DNA of 64,000 nt. It comes from JBBCJR01 sp037190805 (lineage in GTDB: Bacteria > Pseudomonadota > Alphaproteobacteria > Sphingomonadales > Sphingomonadaceae). Each line of letters begins with the position of its first letter. Positions within the stretch are counted from its first letter, which is position 1. The position numbers were made by a program, and so were the translations under genes. The notes beneath the pieces were generated by a model. The model was not told the DNA's origin. It saw only the letters and a list, made by a program, of their open reading frames with translations, and did not search any database. The stretch is from assembly GCA_037190805.1 (NCBI GenBank), contig JBBCJR010000004.1, positions 62,001 through 126,000 on the forward strand, given 5' to 3'. Shown here piece by piece: positions 9,188 to 17,121 of the stretch.

Positions 9188-10273
9188 CTAGAACAGGCTG
9201 AGTTGCGCGCCCTGGGGTGGACGGAAGCGATCGGTGCTCAGCACCAGCCGCTCGCGATTAAGGCCATGACGCCGGCAAGCGAGGCGGAAGCGGGTGGCGA
9301 GCAGGTCCGCCCATGCCCCGGTGCCGCGCATCCGGCTGTGATAACCGGAATCATTGTCGCGGCCGCCACGCATAGCGCGGATGATTGCCATCACCTTATC
9401 TGCCCTGTCCGGAAAATGCGCTTCCAGCCATGACCGGAACAGAGGAGCCACCTCATGCGGGAGCCGCACGGGGATGAAGAAACAGCCACGCGCGCCGGCG
9501 GCAGCCGCAGCCGCGATCAGCGCTTCCATCTCATGATCGGTGATCGCGGGAATGACAGGCGCGATCGAGACGTAGGTCGGCACGCCCGCATCCGCCAGAG
9601 CCCGGACTGCCGCCAATCGGCGATGGGGGGCAGGCGCGCGCGGTTCCACGGTTCGGGCAATCTTCGGATCCAGCGAGGTGATTGAGAGGGCGACCGACAC
9701 CAACCCCCGCGTCGCCATGTCCGAAATCCGGTCGATATCCGCCAGAACCCGATCCGACTTGGTGGTGATGGTCAGTGGGTGGTCGCATTCGCCCAGCACG
9801 TCGAGACAGGCGCGGGTGATCCGCCACGTCGCTTCGATCGGCTGATAGGGATCGGTGTTGGTACCGAACGCGATCGGTGCCGGAACATAGCCCGGCTTCG
9901 CCAGCTCCTGGCGCAACAGTCTGGCGGCGTCAGGCTTGGCGAACAGCCGGCTTTCGAAGTCGAGGCCGGGCGACAGGTCGTGATAGGCGTGGGTTGGTCG
10001 GGCAAAGCAGTAGATGCATCCATGCTCGCAGCCGCGGTACGGGTTGATCGAGCGGTCGAAGCCGATGTCGGGCGAGGTGTTGCGTGTGATGATCGTGCGT
10101 GGTTGCTCCACCGTCACTGTCGTCCGCAGCGGCGGCGGTCCGTCGTCCACTTTTGCTCTGACATCAAGCCAATCCCCATCGGGCTCGCGCGCGGGCAGGT
10201 TGAACCGCACGGAACCCTGATTCCGGGTCGCTCCGCGCCCTGAGCGAATGTCTGACGAAGATGTGCTGTCCAT
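9188..10273 (-). CDS. PA0069-family (Rv2578c-like) radical SAM protein
   Basis: A 361-aa radical SAM enzyme of the PA0069/Rv2578c family, whose substrate is not established. The iron-sulfur ligands are in GCEHGCIYC (spacing C-x3-C-x2-C), just after NPYRG, with the SPASM-less TIM-barrel core following (FGTNTDPYQPIE, ITTKSDR, SIAPVIPAITDHEM). The short C-terminus ends in PPQGAQLSLF, typical of the family. Monocistronic and divergent from the S9 peptidase across a 150-bp AT-richer spacer. Confidence 0.85.
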   Translation of the reverse strand: MDSTSSSDIRSGRGATRNQGSVRFNLPAREPDGDWLDVRAKVDDGPPPLRTTVTVEQPRTIITRNTSPDIGFDRSINPYRGCEHGCIYCFARPTHAYHDLSPGLDFESRLFAKPDAARLLRQELAKPGYVPAPIAFGTNTDPYQPIEATWRITRACLDVLGECDHPLTITTKSDRVLADIDRISDMATRGLVSVALSITSLDPKIARTVEPRAPAPHRRLAAVRALADAGVPTYVSIAPVIPAITDHEMEALIAAAAAAGARGCFFIPVRLPHEVAPLFRSWLEAHFPDRADKVMAIIRAMRGGRDNDSGYHSRMRGTGAWADLLATRFRLACRRHGLNRERLVLSTDRFRPPQGAQLSLF

Positions 10274-10301
10274 CGACGTAAATTACGCTCGATGATGAGA
10301 A

Positions 10302-10326
10302 CATAACAAGAACTTAATTCGTTATG
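10302..10326. promoter_or_regulatory. Inverted repeat in a divergent promoter region
   Basis: CATAAC at 10302 and GTTATG at 10321, separated by 13 nt, in the AT-rich spacer between the divergent radical SAM and S9 peptidase genes. It could be an operator for either gene. No regulator is encoded nearby and the spacing is wide, so this is tentative. Confidence 0.25.
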
Positions 10327-10424
10327 AGGCTTATCGAGATGAACATCGGTGTCGAAGTAATTTCGCTTGAGAACGCTTTTTCCCTGCTAAGCCTTAATGC
10401 GAAAATGAACGGGGTGATGGAGAC

Positions 10425-12365
10425 ATGGGTGGACGGTTTTTGGGTACATGGGCGCTATTCGTGCTTACAGGCACCTTGCCTGCTGCCGCCGAAACGCCGC
10501 TCAGCCTCTATGGTAAGCTGCCCACGTTCGAAATGGCCGCGATCTCGCCGGCAGGGAACCGAATTGCTATCTTGGGAGCGGCTAACGGTGTGCGCTCGCT
10601 GATCATTATCGATGATAAGAAGAAACCGTTGAAGCGATTTGCGATCGGCGACAGCAAGGTGAGGGGGATTCAATGGGTCGGGGAGGACCAGGTTCTCATC
10701 AGAATAACCGAAACGGTTAGGCTAGGCACTCAGTTCACGGCGGAAAAGGCTGAAATGGAAGGCGCGTTGGTCATGCCGGTCCGCCATGGCCCGCCATGGT
10801 GGATATTCGGCAGCTTTCGTAAAACCATCGCTGGCGGCGTGAGATCCTTCAACGGGATCGCACAACGTGACGGCGGCTGGTTCGGTTATTTTGGCGGCAT
10901 AACTCTGGGTAGGTCGTTGCGTGGGCAGGCGTCCCATTTCGAAGACGGCCGACCCGAACTCTATCAGGTAGATTTCGCTACCCAAGCGGTAAAGCGCCTC
11001 GGAATCCGGCCGGAGCGCGAGTTTCTGTCACGCCAATGGCTGCTCGATGGCACCGGAACAATCGCCATGACATTCGAATACGATCATCAGAGCGGTGACT
11101 GGCAAATTACGAACGCCGGCGGCAAGCAGGTCGCTAGCGGCAAGGATCTTCTGGGCAATGCGGGCATGGTGGGTTTCGGCCATGATGGCTCGACGCTGAT
11201 CTACCGCGAAGTTGACGAGTCTGGAGCGGTCCACTGGCGGGAAGTGTCGTTAACCGGTGGCGCGTGGGCGCCCGTGCTGGATGGCATCGGCATTCGCGAA
11301 ATCTATTTCGACGACGAGAGCAATCGTCTGCTTGGATATCTCGCCGACGGCAATGACGCCGTGACCAAATTCTTCGACCCTCACCACGATCAGGTTGCGA
11401 ATTCGGTTCGGCGAGCATTCCCGAACCTCAATGTGCGGTTCGTCGACTGGAACCGCGCCTTCGATAAACTGATCGTCAAAACCGACGGACCCGGTGATCC
11501 GAATACTTTCTGGTTGGTCAACGCCCAATCAGGGAAGGCGGAGCCGTTGGGTAGCGCCTACATCATGGAGGATATCGAAGTCGGGCCGATGCGGATGATC
11601 CGATACAAGGCGGCGGACGGACTGGAGATGGAGGGTGTCCTTACCCTGCCGCCGGGGCGTGAACCGAAGATGCTGCCGGTGATCCTGCTGCCCCATGGCG
11701 GACCGGCGTCACGCGACTATGCCGGCTTCGACTGGTGGGCGCAGGCGCTGGCCTCGCGCGGCTATGCGGTGTTCCAGCCAAATTTCCGCGGCTCGACCGG
11801 ATACGGCACCGCGTTCGAACGCGCTGGCCGCGGAGAGTGGGGGAAAAAGATGCAGACGGACATCTCGGACGGCCTGGCAGAGCTCGCACGGCAGAAGATC
11901 GTCGATCCGTCTCGCGCCTGCATCGTGGGGGCGAGCTATGGCGGCTATGCCGCGCTGGCCGGCGTCACCCTGCAGCAAGGCCTTTACCGTTGTGCGGTAT
12001 CCGTGGCCGGTGTGGCGGATGCTCGCCGTCTGATGATCGACGATGTCCGTGAAAGCGGTCAGAATCCGACCATGATCCGCATCCTCAAGGATCAGTTCGG
12101 CAGTGGTCGGGACGCTGGCGAGATATCGCCCGTGCGTTTCGCAGATCGGGCCGACGCGCCGATTTTGCTGATCCACGGCAAGGACGACATCGTCGTGCCT
12201 TATGTTCAAAGCGAGCTGATGGCGAATGCCCTCAAGCGCGCGAACAAGCCGGTCGAGATGGTGACTCTGGCGGGCGAGGATCACTGGCTGTCGAGAAGCG
12301 AAACCCGTCTGACCATGCTGGAAGCGGCAGTACGCTTCGTCGAGGAGCACAATCCGCCGCGTTGA
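10425..12365 (+). CDS. Secreted S9 family (prolyl-oligopeptidase-like) peptidase
   Basis: A 646-aa serine peptidase, probably periplasmic: the N-terminus after ATG 10425 is a signal peptide (hydrophobic segment GTWALFVLTG, likely cut after PAAA). A beta-propeller-like N-terminal domain is followed by an alpha/beta hydrolase domain from about residue 400 (LLPHGGPASRD oxyanion region). The catalytic triad is visible: Ser504 in GASYGGY, Asp587 or Asp588 in HGKDDIVVP, and His620 in EDHW. Such peptidases are abundant in sphingomonads and cut short proline-containing peptides. The N-terminal half looks less GC-rich than its neighbours. Confidence 0.88.
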   Translation: MGGRFLGTWALFVLTGTLPAAAETPLSLYGKLPTFEMAAISPAGNRIAILGAANGVRSLIIIDDKKKPLKRFAIGDSKVRGIQWVGEDQVLIRITETVRLGTQFTAEKAEMEGALVMPVRHGPPWWIFGSFRKTIAGGVRSFNGIAQRDGGWFGYFGGITLGRSLRGQASHFEDGRPELYQVDFATQAVKRLGIRPEREFLSRQWLLDGTGTIAMTFEYDHQSGDWQITNAGGKQVASGKDLLGNAGMVGFGHDGSTLIYREVDESGAVHWREVSLTGGAWAPVLDGIGIREIYFDDESNRLLGYLADGNDAVTKFFDPHHDQVANSVRRAFPNLNVRFVDWNRAFDKLIVKTDGPGDPNTFWLVNAQSGKAEPLGSAYIMEDIEVGPMRMIRYKAADGLEMEGVLTLPPGREPKMLPVILLPHGGPASRDYAGFDWWAQALASRGYAVFQPNFRGSTGYGTAFERAGRGEWGKKMQTDISDGLAELARQKIVDPSRACIVGASYGGYAALAGVTLQQGLYRCAVSVAGVADARRLMIDDVRESGQNPTMIRILKDQFGSGRDAGEISPVRFADRADAPILLIHGKDDIVVPYVQSELMANALKRANKPVEMVTLAGEDHWLSRSETRLTMLEAAVRFVEEHNPPR

Positions 12366-12373
12366 GGGAGCGC

Positions 12374-12901
12374 TCAACGCTCCATCAGGCGGGGCATCAG
12401 CTCGACGAAGTTGCAAGGGCGGTGGCGGTTGTCGAGCTGGCTGGCGAGGATCTTGTCCCAGCCATCCTTCACCGCGCCGGTCGAGCCGGGGAGGGCGAAC
12501 AAATAGGTACCGCGCGCGACCCACGCGGTGGCGCGGGACTGAACCGTGGACGTGCCGATGGTCTGGAAGCTCAACCAGCGGAACAGTTCGCCGAAACCGG
12601 GTATCTCCTTGTCGCCCACGGCAGCCAGCGCTTCGGGCGTGATGTCACGGCCAGTGACACCTGTGCCGCCGGTCGAGATCACGCAGTCGATCCCGGAATC
12701 GTCGATCCAGCGGTGGAGGCAGGCGATGAGGACATCGCGATCGTCGCGCAGCAGTGCGCGATCGGCAAGGACATGGCCGGCATCCGTCAAGCGCTGGACC
12801 AGCGTGTCGCCCGAACGATCCTCCGCTGGTCCACGGGTGTCGGAGACGGTGAGGACGGCGATGCGAACCGGCAGGAAAGGCCGGCTGGACTCAATCGTCA
12901 T
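12374..12901 (-). CDS. moaB: Molybdenum cofactor biosynthesis protein B
   Basis: A 175-aa MoaB/Mog-family protein involved in adenylylating molybdopterin during Moco synthesis. It has the family core (VLTVSDTRGPAEDRSG near residue 17, the STGGTGVTGRD loop that binds molybdopterin, and ALPGSTGAVKDGWD at the C-terminal end). It is the last gene of a minus-strand operon behind the glycosylase-like gene and the lytic transglycosylase; its start lies 11 nt inside the transglycosylase. No other Moco genes are in the window. Confidence 0.93.
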   Translation of the reverse strand: MTIESSRPFLPVRIAVLTVSDTRGPAEDRSGDTLVQRLTDAGHVLADRALLRDDRDVLIACLHRWIDDSGIDCVISTGGTGVTGRDITPEALAAVGDKEIPGFGELFRWLSFQTIGTSTVQSRATAWVARGTYLFALPGSTGAVKDGWDKILASQLDNRHRPCNFVELMPRLMER

Positions 12902-14627
12902 TGGCGGTGGAGAGCGCGGCGGGCGTCGGGTTCAGGCGGACGGCGGTTGCGCCGGGCTGACCGGGAAAGCGCGGCCACAGCCCTTGGGCGATCGCTTCGA
13001 GACTGGCCGACGAGCGGCCGGCATTACGTTCATATGCCCAATAGTTGCGCAGCACCTGTTCGACATAGTGCCGCGTTTCCCAATAGGGAATGGATTCGAT
13101 GAACAGCAGCGGATCGACCGAATCGCGTCCCTTGTCGGCCCATTTCTTGAGCGACCCCGGACCCGCATTATAAGCGGCGATCACCTTCGGCAGCAGGCCG
13201 CCGGTCAGGGGGTTGTCGCGCAACTGCTCCAGATAGGCCTGACCATAGTCGATATTCAGCGCCGGGTCGCCAAGTCGCGCCGCGTCGACCTGTTCGGAGA
13301 ATTGACGGCCGATAAGCTGGGCGGTGCCGGGCATCAGCTGCATCACCCCGCGCGCGCCGGCATGGCTGACGGCATCGGTGGCGAAGCGGCTTTCCTGCAG
13401 GGCATGGGCAAAGACCAGCGCCCGGTCGACCCGCCAGCCGCGCACCGGCTGCCAGTCGGGGGTGGGAAAGCGGGCGGCGGGATCGAGCGCGACGCCGTCG
13501 GGCGCATGATTGGCCAGCCATAGCTGGGTCGTCGGCATGTTGAGCGACGCCGCGATGGCGATCAGGAGATTGTGCTGGGCCGGCTGACCGGTGGTGGCGG
13601 CACGGCGAAGCACGGCATCGGCGAGCTTCCGTTCGCCGATCCGCACCAGGGCGGCAGCCCGTTCCGCGGCCGGAAAGCCCGCCAGCGCGCCCCAGCCAGG
13701 TTTCACCGACGGGACCGGAGGTTGGCCGAGGCCCAGCATTCGCGTGGCAAGCAAGCCATAGAAGCTGTCCCGCGACCGGGCGGCGGCGCGCAGGTGCACA
13801 CTTGCTTCCTCTGGTCGCCCGCAGACCACAGCGGCCCGCGCCGCCCAGAAACGGCCGCCGGCGCTGTCCTCCGCCAGACGGCTGTTGCCGGCCATGCGGG
13901 TGAATGCCTCGCCGGCAGTAGCGCAGTCGCCGGTCCGGAAGGCGGCAAGGCCGCGCACCCAATTGGCCATCGCCGACCAGTCGCCATGACCGGTCGCGGC
14001 GGCATCGCCCGCCAGCCGAATGGCATCGGCGTCGGCATGATTGAGATAATAGGACCAGGCGATCTGCTGGCCCCACTCCGCCTGCTCGCCAGACGGAAGC
14101 AGGGGAAGGGCGGTCCGATAGAGACTTTCCGCCTCGGCCGGGCGATCATCGACGATCAGCGGGCGAACCTTTGCGGCAAGGTCGCGGCCGACGGGGCTGG
14201 TGGTGACGGACGGCAGCCGGGCCGGAGCGCTGGTCGCTGGCGACAGCGGCGTCGTGGTGGGAAGATTGAGGTCGCGCAGTTCCAGTCGCGCCGCGAGTTT
14301 CGCCAGCGCCTCGGCCTGCGGCAGGTCGCTATGCGCGGCCAGCCAACCGAGCAGCTCGGCGCGGTCGGGCAGGCCGGATTTGGGAGCCAGCCAGAACTCC
14401 GCCTGGGCGATCGGCAGCAGCGGGCCGGACGGATTGGCGGCCAAGGCCTGCCGCGCCGCATCGTAGCGACGAGCGCGAATGTCGGCGAAAATCCGCGCCC
14501 ATTGATCTCCGGTGGGAGCCGATGCCTCGCTCACTGCAGAGGCCGCGTCGGGCGCGGCGGGGGTTGCGAGCGCCGGGCCACTGGCCCCCAGCATCGCTGC
14601 CAGCAGAAGAGCGCGCCGGAGGCTCAT
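12891..14627 (-). CDS. Soluble-type lytic murein transglycosylase
   Basis: A 578-aa periplasmic enzyme that cleaves peptidoglycan glycan strands. Signal peptide at the N-terminus (ALLLAAMLGASGPALA). A long helical alpha-superhelix region (about 40-390) is followed by an SLT lysozyme-like domain from about 395 with the catalytic Glu in FAHALQESRF near residue 410, then HAGARGVMQLMPGTA and AYNAGPGSLKKW. The arrangement is that of Slt70 but shorter than E. coli Slt. Starts 4 nt inside the upstream glycosylase-like gene and overlaps moaB by 11 nt. Confidence 0.93.
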   Translation of the reverse strand: MSLRRALLLAAMLGASGPALATPAAPDAASAVSEASAPTGDQWARIFADIRARRYDAARQALAANPSGPLLPIAQAEFWLAPKSGLPDRAELLGWLAAHSDLPQAEALAKLAARLELRDLNLPTTTPLSPATSAPARLPSVTTSPVGRDLAAKVRPLIVDDRPAEAESLYRTALPLLPSGEQAEWGQQIAWSYYLNHADADAIRLAGDAAATGHGDWSAMANWVRGLAAFRTGDCATAGEAFTRMAGNSRLAEDSAGGRFWAARAAVVCGRPEEASVHLRAAARSRDSFYGLLATRMLGLGQPPVPSVKPGWGALAGFPAAERAAALVRIGERKLADAVLRRAATTGQPAQHNLLIAIAASLNMPTTQLWLANHAPDGVALDPAARFPTPDWQPVRGWRVDRALVFAHALQESRFATDAVSHAGARGVMQLMPGTAQLIGRQFSEQVDAARLGDPALNIDYGQAYLEQLRDNPLTGGLLPKVIAAYNAGPGSLKKWADKGRDSVDPLLFIESIPYWETRHYVEQVLRNYWAYERNAGRSSASLEAIAQGLWPRFPGQPGATAVRLNPTPAALSTANDD

Positions 14628-15376
14628 TGCGGTCCCGCCGCGAAGAGCCGCAGATCAGCCCAGGCTCGCGCCTTCTGTGCCGGCTGGTTGAGCAGGAAGG
14701 CGGGTGCGAAGGTGGCGACCGCCTGCAACCCACCTTCGATTACGTGCCAGCGGCCTCGCGCGGCAGCGAGCGGCAGGTCGAGAAGGGCCCGGGTTCCCGC
14801 GTCGCCCATGATCAGGAGCCGGGGCGCGGCGCTCAGCGCCAGCCGGCGGAGGACCAGCGCCGCGCCCGCCGCCATCTGCGCGTCAGCCGTCGCGCGCACC
14901 TCGGGGCGACGCGGCAGCAGCGGCAGCAGCGACAGTCCACCGCGCTCCAGATCGATCGCGGCGAGCATCCGGTCTAGCAAACGGCCAGCTTCTCCGCTGG
15001 CAATGCCGCTGTCGTCATCATCCTCACGGTCGGGCCAGTCGAGCATTATCGCTGGCGCGTTGCGCCGCATTTCGCCCCTGACCAGCGGCGAGCGCCCGGC
15101 GAAGGGGCCGTCCGTCGCCGCCATCAATGCATCGAGCATTGCCACGTCAGCCGTCGCGATCCCCGCAATGATGTCGGTTGCCGGCGTTGCCGTCGTTTTG
15201 GCGAGCGCCGGCGCAATGGGGGCAGCACTCGTCGTGGAAGCAGAAGCCGGGGCCGGCGGTGGAACAAGCCAGTTGCGGGGTGTTTCGTCGACCAGGCTGT
15301 CACAGCCGGCCTCGACCAGCCATGCCAGCGCGGACAGCGCGTCGGCGCGCGTCAACTCGATCGAACCTGGACCCAT
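14624..15376 (-). CDS. Degenerate uracil-DNA glycosylase superfamily protein, probably inactive
   Basis: About 250 aa from ATG 15376 (a start at 15412 is also possible). The fold of family 4-like uracil-DNA glycosylases can be followed: RLLDRMLAAI helix, LPLLPRRP, PRLLIMGDAG, GRWHVI, and LLNQPAQKARAWADL near the end. The catalytic elements are not: the GEAPG water-activating motif is replaced by LDWPD in an Asp-rich stretch, the HPAYLL motif reads APAFLL with no His, and the four iron-sulfur cysteines are missing (one Cys remains). It is therefore probably a non-catalytic paralogue. It leads the operon with slt and moaB and is divergent from ETF-QO. Confidence 0.72.
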   Translation of the reverse strand: MGPGSIELTRADALSALAWLVEAGCDSLVDETPRNWLVPPPAPASASTTSAAPIAPALAKTTATPATDIIAGIATADVAMLDALMAATDGPFAGRSPLVRGEMRRNAPAIMLDWPDREDDDDSGIASGEAGRLLDRMLAAIDLERGGLSLLPLLPRRPEVRATADAQMAAGAALVLRRLALSAAPRLLIMGDAGTRALLDLPLAAARGRWHVIEGGLQAVATFAPAFLLNQPAQKARAWADLRLFAAGPQ

Positions 15377-15480
15377 CCCTTTACCCCATGTCGCATTCAC
15401 CTTTCTGGTCAATCGGGAAACTGCGGCTTATGTGATCGGTTGAGCCATGGCTGCGACGAGAAGTTGAGGGATAAAATCAA

Positions 15481-17121
15481 GTGACGGCCGAACGTGAATC
15501 GATGTCCTATGATGTGGTGATCGTGGGCGGCGGCCCGGCCGGCTTATCGGCGGCGATTCGCCTGAAGCAGCTGTCGCCCGACGCTTCGGTCTGCGTCCTG
15601 GAAAAGGGATCCGAAATCGGCGCCCATATCCTGTCCGGGGCGGTCGTCGATCCGCGCGCGCTTGACGAATTGCTGCCCGATTGGCGCGATCTCGGCAGTC
15701 CGCTGACGGTTCCTGTCATCGAAAATCATCATTGGGTTCTAACTGCATCGAAAAAATATGTTTTCCCGCATATTCTGATGCCCCCGATGATGAACAACAA
15801 GGGCACTTATACTCTATCGCTCGGTAATCTGTGTCGGTGGCTGGCGGGACAGGCGGAAGGGCTCGGCGTTGAAATCTTTCCTGGTTTCGCGGCGGCCGAG
15901 GTCCTGTTCCATCCCGATGGCTCGGTGAAAGGCGTGGCGACGGGCGACATGGGCATCGCCCGCGACGGCACCCGTAAGGACAGCTGGACACCGGGCATCG
16001 AGCTTCACGCTCGCTACACCCTGTTCGCCGAAGGGGTACGCGGCCATCTGTCCAAGGAACTCATCCGTATCTTCGCGCTCGCCGAGGGCAGCCAGCCGCA
16101 GGTCTATGGCATCGGCCTCAAGGAATTGTGGGAGGTCTCGCCGGACCAGCATGTTCCCGGCCGGGTCGTCCATACCCAGGGCTGGCCGCTCAGCGACGCG
16201 TGGGGCGGCGGGTTCATCTATCATCAGGAAGGCGGGCAGGTCGCGATCGGCTTCGTCGTCGGCCTTGGCTATCGCAATCCCTATCTGTCGCCGTTCGAGG
16301 AATTCCAGCGCTGGAAGCAGCATCCGGCGATCCGGCCGCTGCTGGAAGGCGGGCGCCGCGTGTCCTATGGCGCGCGGGCGATCAACGAGGGTGGCTGGCA
16401 GTCGATCCCGAAGCTGGTGTTCCCCGGCGGTGCGCTGATCGGCTGTTCGGCGGGATTCGTGAACGTGCCCCGCATCAAGGGCACCCATACCGCGATGAAG
16501 TCCGGCATGCTCGCGGCCGAGGCGGCCGCTGAGGCGCTGGCGGCGGATCGCCAGGGCGATGTGCTGGACGCCTATCCCGCCGCCCTTCATGACAGCTGGG
16601 TGGCGCGGGAACTCAAGATGGTGCGCAACGCCGAACCGGCGGTGGCGAAGTTCGGCGGCGTTGCCGGCACGCTTTACAGCGGCCTCGACCTGTGGCTGCA
16701 TCAGATCGGCCTGGGCGTGCCGTGGACCTTCGGGCATCATCCCGATCATGAGCAGCTGTCGCGCAAGGACCATGCTCGGCCGATCGCCTATCCGAAGCCC
16801 GATGGCGTGGTGAGCTTCGACCGGCTGTCGTCGGTGTTCCTGTCGAACACCAACCATGAAGAAGACCAGCCCGTCCATCTGACGCTGAAGGACGCATCGG
16901 TGCCAGTGGACATCAACCTCGCCTGCTATGACGCGCCGGAACAACGCTATTGTCCGGCGGGCGTTTACGAGATCGTGGGAGCCGAGGCGGGCGACCCGCG
17001 CCTGCAGATCAACGCGCAGAATTGCGTCCATTGCAAGACGTGTGACATCAAGGATCCGACCCAGAACATCAACTGGGTGGTGCCGGAGGGCGGTGGTGGA
17101 CCGAATTATCCCAATATGTAA
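15481..17121 (+). CDS. Electron transfer flavoprotein-ubiquinone oxidoreductase
   Basis: Membrane-associated FAD and 4Fe-4S enzyme that passes electrons from reduced ETF (etfAB at 37.7-39.4 kb) to ubiquinone. 546 aa from GTG 15481; ATG 15502 is an alternative. The N-terminal FAD Rossmann motif VVIVGGGPAGLSAA is followed by HILSGAVVDPRAL, a ubiquinone-binding mid-region, and a C-terminal ferredoxin-like cluster with Cys in RYCPAGVYE and NCVHCKTCDIKDP. Length and motif order match the mitochondrial and bacterial family. The next gene starts within its last codons. Confidence 0.96.
   Translation: MTAERESMSYDVVIVGGGPAGLSAAIRLKQLSPDASVCVLEKGSEIGAHILSGAVVDPRALDELLPDWRDLGSPLTVPVIENHHWVLTASKKYVFPHILMPPMMNNKGTYTLSLGNLCRWLAGQAEGLGVEIFPGFAAAEVLFHPDGSVKGVATGDMGIARDGTRKDSWTPGIELHARYTLFAEGVRGHLSKELIRIFALAEGSQPQVYGIGLKELWEVSPDQHVPGRVVHTQGWPLSDAWGGGFIYHQEGGQVAIGFVVGLGYRNPYLSPFEEFQRWKQHPAIRPLLEGGRRVSYGARAINEGGWQSIPKLVFPGGALIGCSAGFVNVPRIKGTHTAMKSGMLAAEAAAEALAADRQGDVLDAYPAALHDSWVARELKMVRNAEPAVAKFGGVAGTLYSGLDLWLHQIGLGVPWTFGHHPDHEQLSRKDHARPIAYPKPDGVVSFDRLSSVFLSNTNHEEDQPVHLTLKDASVPVDINLACYDAPEQRYCPAGVYEIVGAEAGDPRLQINAQNCVHCKTCDIKDPTQNINWVVPEGGGGPNYPNM

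Noticed and set aside
13572..15443. 623-aa open frame on the plus strand
   Set aside because: Antisense to the lytic transglycosylase and glycosylase-like genes, which have clear motifs on the minus strand; Arg/Ser/Ala-rich shadow.
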